Assembly (NCBI RefSeq): GCF_020832045.1
Contig: NZ_JAFIFK010000083.1
Location: forward strand, 1-47,448
From: Halomonas sp.
GTDB lineage: Bacteria > Pseudomonadota > Gammaproteobacteria > Pseudomonadales > Halomonadaceae
Direction: 5' to 3'
DNA length: 47,448 bases
This document shows, piece after piece, positions 23,633 through 31,455 of this stretch (its first letter is position 1; each line of letters begins with the position of its first letter). A model generated the notes under the pieces. That model ran no database searches. It saw nothing but the letters and a program-made list of their open reading frames with translations, and was not told the origin of the DNA. Made by a program: the position numbers and the translations under genes.

Positions 23633-25456
23633 TTACTCTTCCTGCTCTGTCTCATCCTCGGGTGCGTCGTCGGCGGCTACACCTGGCTCAGCCGGCTCCT
23701 CATCCGCTCCGTCAGCAGGCTCCTGCTCCATCTGCTCGATGGCGACAGGTTCCGTCGCGCCCACCTCCATGAGCGGGTCGCTGACGTTGAGCACGTAGAA
23801 GCCGATCATGGCGATCGCACCAGCGAACACGAGATAGTAGATCGTCGGCAGGATCGTCTTGCGGATGGTCTCGCCTTCACGGCCGAGCAGGCCAACGGTG
23901 GCCGATGCCGCTACCACGTTGTGGATGGCAATCATGTTGCCCGCCGCTGCGCCCACGGCTTGCAGGGCTACCATGAAGGCGGTGGAGAGCCCCAGCTGCT
24001 GTGCGACGTTGAACTGGAAGTCGGCCAGCATCAGGTTGGCCGCGGTGTTGGAGCCGGCAATGAAGGCGCCGAGGCCGCCCACGGCGGGAGCGAAGAAGGG
24101 ATAGATATCGCCCACTCCGTCGGCCACGAATTGCGCCATGGCCACTGGCATGGAAACCAGATCGGCAGCGTTGACGCCGGAGTTGATCAGTATCCGTACC
24201 ATCGGGATGGTGAAGATCAGCACGAAGCCGGCACCGAAGATCGTCCGTGAGGACTCGCTGAAGGCCGACTTGAGCTCACCGGCGCGCATGCGGTGAATCA
24301 CCGCAGTGACCAGCACAACCATCAGCAGAATGCCGCCGGGCAGGTAGAGCGGGGCAAGACTGCCCGAGACTCCGGCCTCACCGAGGATGTTACTCCAGCC
24401 GAAGGTCCAGGCATTGAGTGCCTCACGCAGCGGGTCGATGGTGCGCGAAGCGACCAGGAAGACGGCCAGTAACACGTAGGGAAGCCAGCCCATCCAGGTG
24501 GAGAGCGGTGTCTTGCCGGCGATGTCGTCGATCTTGATCTCGATCTTGCCGATCCAGTTGTCGGGCCAGCTGCTGCGCTCGGGGAAATCCCAGGTGTCCT
24601 TGGGGATTAGGAAGCCCCGACGGGCTGCGGGGACGACAATGGCCAGACCCACCATGGCGCCGATCATCGACGGGAACTCCGGCCCGAGCAGCACGCCTGC
24701 CAGCATGTAGGGCACGACGAAGGCGATCCCGGCAAAGATGGCGAAGGGCGTGATCGAAAGCCCCTCTTTCCATGATTTGTTGGCGCCGAAGAACTTGACC
24801 ATGATCACGACCATGATCAGCGGCATCAGTATGCCGATGATGCCATGCACGATGGCCACTTCGGCCGAGATCAAGCGGAAGTACTCCAGCCAAGTGTAGC
24901 CGCCAGCTTCCAGCTGCTCGGTGATGGCGCTCTGGTTAACGCCGCCGGTCACCCCTACCACGATGGGTGTGCCCACTGCGCCGAAAGAAACCGGGGTGGA
25001 CTGTATCATCATGCCCACGACCACGGCGGCCAGTGCCGGGAAGCCGAGAGCCACCATCAGCGGTGCAGCGACGGCCGCCGGCGTGCCGAAGCCCGAGGCG
25101 CCTTCGATGAAGCAGCCGAACAGCCAGGCAACGATGATGGCCTGGACTCGGCGGTCGGGGCTGATACCCGAGAAGCCGTTGCGGATCGCTGCGATACCGC
25201 CCGAGTGCTTGAGGGTATTGAGCAGCAGGATGGCGCCGAAGATGATCCACAGGATCGAAGCGGTGAGAATCAGGCCCTGAAAGGTCGAGGCCAGAACCCG
25301 GTTGAAGCTCATCTCCCAAGCGAACAGGGCGATGACTGCCGTGACCAGATAAACGATGGGCATGGCCGTCTTGGCCGCCATGCGAAAACCAATGAGCAAC
25401 ACCCCCGCAAGTATCAAGGGTGTAAAGGCGAGTAGCGCTAAGGTCGTATCCGTCAT
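23633..25456 (-). CDS. lldP: L-lactate permease (LldP/LctP family)
   Basis: Inner-membrane lactate (and commonly glycolate) importer of 607 residues with about fourteen hydrophobic segments. Family stretches seen are [21 protein letters not shown] and [17 protein letters not shown]. The protein ends in an acidic tail of about 45 residues (many Glu, Asp, Ala, Pro) after the last membrane segment, longer than I expect for the family and probably a halophile trait. GAGG precedes the ATG. A GntR-type palindrome lies about 125 bases upstream. LldP relatives carry glycolate, so it could feed glcDEF. Confidence 0.92.
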   Translation of the reverse strand: MTDTTLALLAFTPLILAGVLLIGFRMAAKTAMPIVYLVTAVIALFAWEMSFNRVLASTFQGLILTASILWIIFGAILLLNTLKHSGGIAAIRNGFSGISPDRRVQAIIVAWLFGCFIEGASGFGTPAAVAAPLMVALGFPALAAVVVGMMIQSTPVSFGAVGTPIVVGVTGGVNQSAITEQLEAGGYTWLEYFRLISAEVAIVHGIIGILMPLIMVVIMVKFFGANKSWKEGLSITPFAIFAGIAFVVPYMLAGVLLGPEFPSMIGAMVGLAIVVPAARRGFLIPKDTWDFPERSSWPDNWIGKIEIKIDDIAGKTPLSTWMGWLPYVLLAVFLVASRTIDPLREALNAWTFGWSNILGEAGVSGSLAPLYLPGGILLMVVLVTAVIHRMRAGELKSAFSESSRTIFGAGFVLIFTIPMVRILINSGVNAADLVSMPVAMAQFVADGVGDIYPFFAPAVGGLGAFIAGSNTAANLMLADFQFNVAQQLGLSTAFMVALQAVGAAAGNMIAIHNVVAASATVGLLGREGETIRKTILPTIYYLVFAGAIAMIGFYVLNVSDPLMEVGATEPVAIEQMEQEPADGADEEPAEPGVAADDAPEDETEQEE

Positions 25457-25813
25457 GACGTTTCCTCGGATTTTCCTTGTTTGGGAGCATCAGGCAGGGC
25501 CACCCGGCAAGACTAGCCCGAAATAGCCGATTGGGTGGGCAACGATACTAGAGCGAAAGAAAGTTGCCATCTCTGGTGAATTGGTAAGACCAATCTTGAT
25601 TCTTGTTCATTTGTTTTTTCTTTCTCTTGTTATGATTTTAAAACAGAGGCTTATGGTTTTTTTGCTGGCGCTTTAAGACGAGCCATGGCCGATCGTTATT
25701 AGACTAATGGACAGCCGCCCCCCACAGCGTAGCCAAGCATCTCGAGATTGGCATCCTCGCCGCAACACTGGCAATATCCGATGACTATCATCAAACGTTC
25801 ATGAGGAGGCGCC
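25457..25813. other. AT-rich intergenic control region, lldP / GST
   Basis: This 357-base region separates divergent genes. It holds the palindrome at 25580-25594 and an AT-rich tract at about 25600-25665. Apart from these I see no gene, RNA or repeat. Promoter boxes cannot be fixed with confidence. Confidence 0.6.
25580..25594. promoter_or_regulatory. LldR/PdhR-type operator upstream of lldP
   Basis: ATTGGT-AAG-ACCAAT, perfect 6-bp arms around three bases. It matches the known TTGGTNNNACCAA pattern of PdhR/LldR regulators and shares the TGGTNNNACCA core with the glcC-region site at 10034. No lldR gene is adjacent, so the binding protein is either GlcC or an unlinked regulator. Confidence 0.75.
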
Positions 25814-26521
25814 ATGTCACGGGTTCTCTACGATCTCTGCGGCATCGACGAAGGGCTGCGTTTCTCTCCCTATTGCTGGCGTGTCCGCTATGCGCTGGCC
25901 CACAAGGGGCTCGATGTAGAGACTCGAGCGTGGCGCTTCACTGACAAGCAGGCGCTTGCTTTCGCCGACTACGACAAGGTGCCGGTGCTGGTGGATGGCA
26001 ACGAAACCGTGACGGACAGCTATTCCATTCTGGAGTATTTGGATCGCACCTACCCCGAACGACCACTCCTTGGTGAAGGCTTGGCCGGGGCCAGGGCGCG
26101 CTTCTTCAAACACTATGCCGAGCGTGCCCTGCAGCCGGCCATGATGCGTACCATCATCATGGATCTGCTCAATGCCATTGATCCGAAGGACCGCAGTTAT
26201 TTCCGCGAGACGCGGGAAAAGCGTTTCGGCCGCACATTCGAGGAGTTCCATTCTCCGGCCAAGGGGCTGGCTCAGCTCGATGCAGCTTTGACGCCGCTTC
26301 GCGGACAGCTGGAGGATTGTCCCTTCCTTGATGGGGAGTCTCCTGCCGCGGCCGACTATCTGGTATTCGGCTCCTTCATGTGGGCCAGAGTGGTTTCCAC
26401 CGCAGACCTCGTCTCAAATGCCGATCCCGTCTATGGCTGGGTTGAGCGCATGCTCGATCTCTACGACGGCATGGGGCATAAGGCCATGCGCATCACGGAT
26501 ATCGACGGAGCCTACAGATAG
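25814..26521 (+). CDS. Glutathione S-transferase family protein
   Basis: Soluble GST-like protein of 235 residues. The N-terminal thioredoxin-like domain (about 1-80) contains FSPYCWRVRYALAHKGL, KVPVLVDGNETVTDSYSILEYLD and the cis-proline VPVL, which bind glutathione in this fold. A helical C-terminal domain follows. The SPYCWR stretch resembles GSTs of the beta-etherase-like type, but the substrate is not known. AGGAGG precedes the ATG. It is divergent from lldP and followed by the separately promoted phasin gene. Confidence 0.85.
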   Translation: MSRVLYDLCGIDEGLRFSPYCWRVRYALAHKGLDVETRAWRFTDKQALAFADYDKVPVLVDGNETVTDSYSILEYLDRTYPERPLLGEGLAGARARFFKHYAERALQPAMMRTIIMDLLNAIDPKDRSYFRETREKRFGRTFEEFHSPAKGLAQLDAALTPLRGQLEDCPFLDGESPAAADYLVFGSFMWARVVSTADLVSNADPVYGWVERMLDLYDGMGHKAMRITDIDGAYR

Positions 26522-26538
26522 AAATACTCCGAAGGCGA

Positions 26539-26553
26539 TGCTGCGTTGCAGCA
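26539..26553. promoter_or_regulatory. PhaR-like box upstream of the phasin gene
   Basis: TGCTGC-GTT-GCAGCA contains CTGC-N3-GCAG, the sequence reported for PhaR, the repressor of phasin genes in Paracoccus. It lies just upstream of the predicted -35. Further TTGCA/TGCA elements follow through the promoter. Confidence 0.55.
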
Positions 26554-26559
26554 ATGATG

Positions 26560-26588
26560 TTGCAATGCACAAAAGGAGCTGCTATGTT
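26560..26588 (+). promoter_or_regulatory. Sigma-70 type promoter of the phasin gene
   Basis: TTGCAA (26560-26565), 17 bases, TATGTT (26583-26588). The spacing is ideal and both boxes are near consensus. It is downstream of the GST stop, so the phasin has its own promoter. Confidence 0.6.
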
Positions 26589-26642
26589 GCACTGCATCAA
26601 GGCTCATATCCTGCCTTGGAAACGCAACGTAGGAGGTGTCTC

Positions 26643-26996
26643 ATGAGCAAGACCCAAGACAAGACAACCCAGCAGTTCGAGTCCCTGTTCTTCGCCCCGG
26701 CGCGTGCCTATGGCTCGCTGACCCTGGAGTATTACGAGAAGATGCTGTCGGCGCAGCTGGAAGCCTTCCGCAGCTACTCGGATCTGAGTCTGGCTCAGGC
26801 GCGCGCCTGGGTCGACGTCAAGGACTCCGACGGCCTCAAGCAGGTTTTCGAAACTCAGCAGAAAGCCGCCAAGGAACTTGGTGAGCGTCTGCAGGGCGAT
26901 ACCAAGAAAGTGGTCGACCTGAGCCAGGAGTTTCTGCAGAAGGGCCAGCAACTGGCCGAGCAGAACGTCAAGGCCGCCAGCGCCGCGACTAAGTAA
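26643..26996 (+). CDS. phaP: Phasin family protein
   Basis: Small amphipathic helical protein of 117 residues that coats polyhydroxyalkanoate granules. The phasin_2-type pattern is visible (FFAPARAYGSLTLEYYEKM, then a long Ala/Gln/Lys-rich helix ending AEQNVKAASAATK). AGGAGG lies six bases before the ATG at 26643. It is monocistronic between its own promoter and an intrinsic terminator. It implies that the organism stores polyhydroxybutyrate, as Halomonas species do. Confidence 0.88.
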   Translation: MSKTQDKTTQQFESLFFAPARAYGSLTLEYYEKMLSAQLEAFRSYSDLSLAQARAWVDVKDSDGLKQVFETQQKAAKELGERLQGDTKKVVDLSQEFLQKGQQLAEQNVKAASAATK

Positions 26997-27011
26997 GTCG
27001 GTGCCGAGCAG

Positions 27012-27042
27012 GGCCGTCACCTGACCGGGTGGCGGCCTTTTT
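27012..27042 (+). terminator. Intrinsic terminator of the phasin gene
   Basis: Stem GGCCGTCACC / GGTGGCGGCC (10 bp with one G-U pair), loop TGACCG, then TTTTT (27038-27042). Confidence 0.9.
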
Positions 27043-27054
27043 CATGGGCGAACG

Positions 27055-27666
27055 TCAACTCTCGAGCAGTCGCATCACCTCACTGTCTTCCACTTGGTGG
27101 AAATCGGCATAGAACTGACTCACGGCCATGAAGTTTCGTGGCATTTCAAGGCAGATTACCTCATCGGCGATGGCAGCCAGACGCAGAGCGGCATTGGGTG
27201 AGGCCACCCCAAGCGTTGCGATCAGCCGTTTGGTACGGCCTTGCAGCGTCGTCAGGGCGGCCGCCATGGTGGCACCAGTGGCACTTCCATCATCAACGAC
27301 CACCACCACACGTCCTTCAGGCGGTATCGGCGGCCTTATGGGGCTGTAGCGCTGGCGTCGCTGCTGAAGGAGCTGCCGTTGCTGCTCAGCCTCTCGTTCT
27401 ATGGCCTGTTTCGAGTAATGCGATGCCGCTTCGTCAAGCGTCATCGTACCGTCTTCGCTGACGGCACCAATAGCAAATTCGGGATTGCCTGGAGCGCGTA
27501 ACTTTCGCACCAGCACAACATCTAACTCACCCTCCAGCGCATCGGCCAGATATCGCCCCATGGGAACTCCGCCGCGGGGTATGGCCAGTATCAGGGGATG
27601 GGTACCCTTGAGAGAGTAAAGACGCTCAACCAGCTGTTCGGCAGCGTCCAGACGATCACGGAACAT
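27055..27666 (-). CDS. Phosphoribosyltransferase-family protein
   Basis: Type I PRTase fold, 203 residues. The PRPP-binding motif is VVVVDDGSATGATM near residues 120-133. N-terminal PRGGVPMG and LVRKLRAPGNPEFAIGAV are typical of the stand-alone phosphoribosyltransferases often found in stress or unassigned contexts. The base substrate cannot be told. A GGGG-containing ribosome site precedes the ATG. It is convergent with the phasin gene and not obviously tied to the purine cluster. Confidence 0.87.
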   Translation of the reverse strand: MFRDRLDAAEQLVERLYSLKGTHPLILAIPRGGVPMGRYLADALEGELDVVLVRKLRAPGNPEFAIGAVSEDGTMTLDEAASHYSKQAIEREAEQQRQLLQQRRQRYSPIRPPIPPEGRVVVVVDDGSATGATMAAALTTLQGRTKRLIATLGVASPNAALRLAAIADEVICLEMPRNFMAVSQFYADFHQVEDSEVMRLLES

Positions 27667-28048
27667 GCAGTCCCCCGCTTGCGTTTACACCAATGAAATG
27701 GCCGTACCATTCATACCAAATCACCACGAATTTTTTTCGCTGCCTATATCTTATTGAGCCTTTAATTAATCAACGTTGGCTGAATTATACTTTTGAGTGG
27801 TTTGGCGACAAATGTGTCTCGGGAAACTCACGGCCTACTATTCTTAAGAAGCTCGGACCCTTTGGCAGCTGATAGGCGTTCAGATTAGCTTACGTTTTCA
27901 GCTACGGCGAAGTCTGGGTAAGGTGCATTACCGGCCAAGCAGATTATGCAGAGGTCGGTTTAACGGCGCACTGTAGAAGGACGGGCGATACCGGAGAGTT
28001 TCCGTATCGTTGCATTAGTGGAGTTGAACGAGACAAGGAGTGCTTGCC
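27667..28048. other. Intergenic region with 5' leader of the acidic protein gene
   Basis: The region is AT-rich near 27720-27800, where TATACT (27786-27791) could be a -10 without a good -35. A bulged hairpin with CGATAC / GTATCG ends lies at 27986-28009, in the probable 5' leader, before AAGGAG. I find no gene or repeat. Confidence 0.5.
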
Positions 28049-28438
28049 ATGATGTCTAAAGAATTTCTCAAAAAAGTCGGTGTGCTAGGTGTAATTGTTG
28101 GCCTCGCAGCTGCTCCCTCGGCGTTCGCTGATGATCGCGACAAAGAGGATAAAGACGGCGACTACGGCCATGAAGACCAAACCACCATGCAGGAAGGCAG
28201 CGCGACTGGCGCCGCTGGTCAAGGCGCAGGCGAAGCAGGTGAAACGGAGTGGGAAGAGGAGCAGGACCCGGAGGATGCTGCACCGGGAGCGGACAATGAT
28301 CTGGACCAAGGCGATGATGCGACCGGCGGCACCCAAGCCGAAGCGGGCGGCGCTGGTATCGAAGGGCATGAAGGCACCCAGTCGGGTGACGACGTCGATC
28401 CAGACGAGGAGGATGAAGTCGGTACTCAGGCGCAGTAG
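28049..28438 (+). CDS. Extremely acidic exported low-complexity protein
   Basis: Encodes 129 residues. A signal peptide of about 30 residues ends at PSAFA, and the mature part is mostly Asp, Glu, Gly, Ala, Gln and Thr with no cysteine. It contains short Glu/Asp runs (EWEEEQDPED, DPDEEDE) and is likely disordered. AAGGAG lies eight bases before the ATG at 28049. No domain is recognised. A periplasmic protein of this composition in a halophile could bind cations or act as a buffer, but that is speculation. Confidence 0.72.
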   Translation: MMSKEFLKKVGVLGVIVGLAAAPSAFADDRDKEDKDGDYGHEDQTTMQEGSATGAAGQGAGEAGETEWEEEQDPEDAAPGADNDLDQGDDATGGTQAEAGGAGIEGHEGTQSGDDVDPDEEDEVGTQAQ

Positions 28439-28473
28439 CCTGCAGCAGTATAAAAAAGATTTATCAGTAACTG

Positions 28474-28495
28474 ACGGGCACCCTAGGGTGCCCGT
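28474..28495. terminator. Palindrome between convergent genes
   Basis: ACGGGCACCCT / AGGGTGCCCGT is an exact 22-bp palindrome between the acidic protein gene and the NCS2 permease gene. The following bases GTTGTTG are only moderately T-rich. It probably terminates the plus-strand gene. Confidence 0.7.
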
Positions 28496-28507
28496 GTTGT
28501 TGAAAAA

Positions 28508-29863
28508 TCAGGGGTTCACCGCTGCGGCTCGAGACTTATCACGCTCAGGCTTGCCAGGCAGGACGGCATCGAGCAACAGGGCGGCAAGCGCTGCAGGTAC
28601 CAGCCCTGATTTCAGCAACAGGCCCGCTTGACCGGGCATGGTCTCGGCAATGGCTTCCACCGCCGGGAGTCCAATACCCAGGCTCATGGCGACGGCGATG
28701 ATCAGCATGGCACGCTGGTTGAGTTCGCACTCCTGAATGATCTTGAGCCCTGCCGAGGCGATCATGCCGAACATTACCACCCCCGCGCCGCCCAACACTG
28801 CATGGGGCATGGCCGCGACCAAGCCGCCCAGCTTGGGGAACAGGCCCATGCAGATCAGTAATATGCCGCCGATCGTCACGACGTGACGGCTGACCACGCC
28901 AGTCAGTGTGATCAACCCAACGTTCTGTGCATAGGCGGTGTTGGGCAGCGTGTTGAATACCGCAGCGAAAGAGGTGGCTACCCCGTCAGCCATCACACCG
29001 CCGGAGAGCTCGCGATCCTTGGCCTGACGGCCGGCGCCACCGATGGTGATGGCGGAGATATTGCCGATGGTCTCCAGGCCTACCACGAACATGATCAGCG
29101 TCATGCCGATGATGGCGGTCAGCTGGAATTCCAGGCCGTATTGCAGAGGCTTGGGAATGGCAAACCAGGCGGCGTTCCCCACGCTAGTGAAGTCCACCAT
29201 GCCCATGGCAATCGCCAGCAGATACCCGCTAGCCAGTCCTACCAGGATGGAAGCGGCCTTGAGGAAGCCGCGGCCAAACTGGTGCACGACGATGGTTACC
29301 ACCAGGACGAATAGCGCCAGGCCCAGATTGGTGGGTGAGGCGAAATCATCGGCACCGACCCCACCGGCGGCATAATTGAGGCCCACCGGCATCAGGGTGA
29401 TACCGATCAACAGCACCACGATGCCGGTCACCACGGGCGAAAACCAATGGCGAATCTTCTTGAGAAAGGCGCCAAGGCCCACCTGTAGAAGCCCGGCTAT
29501 CAATGAGGCCCCCAGCACGGCGGGGAGGCCGAAGGTGCCTGCTAGGGGGAGAGCCACCGGCAGGAAGCCGAAGCTCGTCCCCTGAACGATGGGAAGGCGG
29601 GCGCCAATGGGGCCCATGCCGATGGTTTGAATCAAGGTGGCGATGCCAGCCACGAAGAGGGCGACCTGAATCAGGAAAATCTGTTCGCCAGTCGTGGCCC
29701 CTATGACACCGGCAATGATGATCGGCGGTGTCACGTTGCCGGCAAACATCGCCATGATGTGTTGGATCCCCAGCGGAATCGCTTTACTAAGCGGTGGCAT
29801 GGCGTCGGGGTTCTGATTGATGGTACGTGAAGGCTTGGGATGCTGAGGAGAGGGTCCAGTCAT
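28508..29863 (-). CDS. NCS2-family xanthine/uric acid/uracil permease
   Basis: Inner-membrane nucleobase symporter of 451 residues, with about fourteen hydrophobic segments in the two-repeat NCS2 arrangement. Family signatures are QHIMAMFAGNVTPPII near the start and the substrate-site FVVGLETIGNISAI in the second half. Its place beside uraD, uraH and puuD favours xanthine or urate over uracil. The ATG at 29863 is taken because the protein then begins with a short polar leader; an upstream in-frame GTG at 29914 adds 17 residues and no better ribosome site. Confidence 0.9.
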   Translation of the reverse strand: MTGPSPQHPKPSRTINQNPDAMPPLSKAIPLGIQHIMAMFAGNVTPPIIIAGVIGATTGEQIFLIQVALFVAGIATLIQTIGMGPIGARLPIVQGTSFGFLPVALPLAGTFGLPAVLGASLIAGLLQVGLGAFLKKIRHWFSPVVTGIVVLLIGITLMPVGLNYAAGGVGADDFASPTNLGLALFVLVVTIVVHQFGRGFLKAASILVGLASGYLLAIAMGMVDFTSVGNAAWFAIPKPLQYGLEFQLTAIIGMTLIMFVVGLETIGNISAITIGGAGRQAKDRELSGGVMADGVATSFAAVFNTLPNTAYAQNVGLITLTGVVSRHVVTIGGILLICMGLFPKLGGLVAAMPHAVLGGAGVVMFGMIASAGLKIIQECELNQRAMLIIAVAMSLGIGLPAVEAIAETMPGQAGLLLKSGLVPAALAALLLDAVLPGKPERDKSRAAAVNP

Positions 29864-29926
29864 GGTGAGGCTCTCGGGTTGTTGTTGTCTCGGGTGATGT
29901 TTGATGTGCACCACTTCCTGAAATTA

Positions 29927-29937
29927 ATGTACACAAT
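29927..29937. promoter_or_regulatory. TGTATACA-type operator, permease site (variant)
   Basis: ATGTACACAAT; on the minus strand it reads ATTGTGTACAT. It is a variant of the TTGTATACAA palindrome found at other promoters of the purine cluster and lies about 65 bases before the NCS2 permease start. Confidence 0.55.
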
Positions 29938-30021
29938 CGGAATTCGTTTGAAAGACAAATTGATATAATTTTTGTCTACGTAATTGATTTTTTTTTTAAA
30001 CAAAGATTTATAGAGATAATG

Positions 30022-30037
30022 CTGACCGTTTGGTCAT
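30022..30037. promoter_or_regulatory. RutR-like palindrome upstream of the NCS2 permease
   Basis: CTGACCGTTTGGTCAT compares with the known RutR consensus TTGACCANNTGGTCAA, matching 11 of the 14 fixed positions. RutR responds to uracil and also touches purine genes in E. coli. It lies about 160 bases before the permease start. No rutR gene is in the window. Confidence 0.45.
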
Positions 30038-30186
30038 ATTGGTAGCGCTGTCATGCACGCTTTTCAGGCACGAGTCTTTCCCTTCCGAATAGTGCGGGAG
30101 TAGATTGAGCAGGGACTTGCTAGGGCAGTAATTATCGGCAAAAGAGGGGAGGGTGACAGCGCCGAGAGACGACGCTGTCAGATCGC

Positions 30187-30717
30187 TCAATGCTGGGCGG
30201 CGCGGTCGTCCAGACGAAAGCGGGCGATGCGGTTGATTTGCTCGATGGCAGTACGACGCTCTTCCTCAGGAGTGTTTTTCTGGCGGGTTTCGAATGCGGC
30301 GAGAATGGCATGCCGGTCGCTACCCTTCACGGCCATGATGAAGGGAAAGCCGAATTTTTCTTTGTAGGCTGAGTTCAGTCGCTCGAAGCGCGCCATTTCT
30401 TCGGGGGTGCATTGATCCAGTCCCGCCCCGGCCTGCTCACGGGTCGAATCGTTCGTCAGCTCCCCGGCGATGGCGGCTTTGCCGGCCAGATCGGGGTGGG
30501 CGCGAATGACTTCAAGCTGACGCTCGGGCGTCGCATTGCGCAGGGTTTGTCCCATGGCGTCGGCGAGACCCGCCGGGGTGTCTTGTGCCGGAGTCAGGCC
30601 GTGCTCCCAGGTTAGCTCCGCCACCCAGGGCGAGTGCTCATAGATATCACCGAAGCGGGATACGAACTCGTCGCGCTCCAGCGTACTGGGACGAGGGATC
30701 AGTGCTGTGTCTTTCAT
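30187..30717 (-). CDS. uraD: OHCU decarboxylase UraD
   Basis: Decarboxylates 2-oxo-4-hydroxy-4-carboxy-5-ureidoimidazoline to S-allantoin, the third step from urate. It has 176 residues, usual for the family. The catalytic histidine is H74 in the hallmark RAHPDLAGKA, and FGFPFIMAVKG is the second signature. AAGGAG precedes the ATG. It is divergent from uraH, with a TGTATACA operator between them. Confidence 0.95.
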   Translation of the reverse strand: MKDTALIPRPSTLERDEFVSRFGDIYEHSPWVAELTWEHGLTPAQDTPAGLADAMGQTLRNATPERQLEVIRAHPDLAGKAAIAGELTNDSTREQAGAGLDQCTPEEMARFERLNSAYKEKFGFPFIMAVKGSDRHAILAAFETRQKNTPEEERRTAIEQINRIARFRLDDRAAQH

Positions 30718-30767
30718 TTGTGGTCTCCTTGGTCCGTCTAGCGGCTAGCTGCATGTATCTCGTAAAA

Positions 30768-30778
30768 GTGTATACAAA
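30768..30778. promoter_or_regulatory. TGTATACA operator between uraD and uraH
   Basis: GTGTATACAAA contains the exact 8-bp palindrome TGTATACA (30769-30776). It lies between the divergent uraD and uraH genes, just upstream of the predicted uraH promoter, so it could control both. Confidence 0.7.
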
Positions 30779-30784
30779 AAAATT

Positions 30785-30813
30785 TTGAAATGTACCATCA
30801 AAAGAGCTAAAAC
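30785..30813 (+). promoter_or_regulatory. Candidate uraH promoter
   Basis: TTGAAA (30785-30790), 17 bases, TAAAAC (30808-30813). The -35 and spacing are good, and the -10 is moderate. The operator lies nine bases before the -35. Confidence 0.45.
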
Positions 30814-30885
30814 TGTCTTCATGATACCGGCCAGACCCTTGAGTCGTTTCCTATGGCTCACGGTCTAACGTAAAGGAGTAACGAA

Positions 30886-31239
30886 ATGGGACGACTCACC
30901 ACGCACGTTCTGGATACCGCCCTGGGCCGCCCCGGCCAAGGGATAAGAATCGATGTGCTTCGCCTGGCAGGGGACCAGCGCACCGTAATCAAGACAGTAA
31001 CCACCAACGATGATGGTCGTTGCGATGCACCTATCCTCGAGGGCAGCGACTTCGAGGCCGGCGAGTACGAGCTGGTTTTCCACGCTGGCGACTACCTGCG
31101 CCGGCAGGGTATCCAGGCAGACGAGCCACGCTTCCTTGATGTCATACCACTGCGTTTCGGCGTAGCGGATCCATCCCAGCACTACCATGTGCCACTTCTG
31201 TTGTCGCCGTATGGTTATTCCACCTACCGCGGCAGCTAG
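30886..31239 (+). CDS. uraH: 5-hydroxyisourate hydrolase UraH (transthyretin-like)
   Basis: Hydrolyses 5-hydroxyisourate to OHCU. It has 117 residues. All the hallmarks are present: N-terminal [14 protein letters not shown] and the C-terminal YRGS tetrapeptide. No signal peptide is seen, so it is cytosolic. AAAGGAG precedes the ATG. PuuD, which makes its substrate, follows on the same strand. Confidence 0.96.
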   Translation: MGRLTTHVLDTALGRPGQGIRIDVLRLAGDQRTVIKTVTTNDDGRCDAPILEGSDFEAGEYELVFHAGDYLRRQGIQADEPRFLDVIPLRFGVADPSQHYHVPLLLSPYGYSTYRGS

Positions 31240-31270
31240 GGAAACACTGAGTCAATGGCTGCGGACGAAT

Positions 31271-31287
31271 CACTGCGTTGCGCAGTG
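31271..31287 (+). other. Small hairpin between uraH and puuD
   Basis: Stem CACTGCG / CGCAGTG (7 bp) with loop TTG, 32 bases after the uraH stop and without a T-run. It may stabilise the upstream mRNA or be fortuitous. Confidence 0.4.
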
Positions 31288-31455
31288 CCGAAGCGTCGGA
31301 CCGTCGGAATCCTCACCTATACCCCATAGGCTCCGGTTTCTGTGCGCCTTGTGCTTCATCCCGCTCGCCAATTGATCAATACATCCCTTGTTTGCTTCAA
31401 ACTGGCTGCGTTGGCCCCGGGCCGCTGAACAACAACACTGATCGAGACCCCTCAG

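Larger units (their letters stand above)
29864..30186. other. Intergenic region upstream of the NCS2 permease
   Basis: This 323-base region holds a TGTACACA operator variant (29927-29937), a T10 tract (29987-29997), a RutR-like box (30022-30037) and a hairpin TGACAGCG / CGCTGTCA (30154-30161 and 30173-30180) seven bases past the uraD stop. The hairpin has no T-run and may be a weak uraD terminator. No small gene is convincing. Confidence 0.6.

Noticed and set aside
30008..30190. Small minus-strand open frame downstream of uraD
   Set aside because: It has no ribosome site or family resemblance and overlaps a regulatory box and a hairpin.
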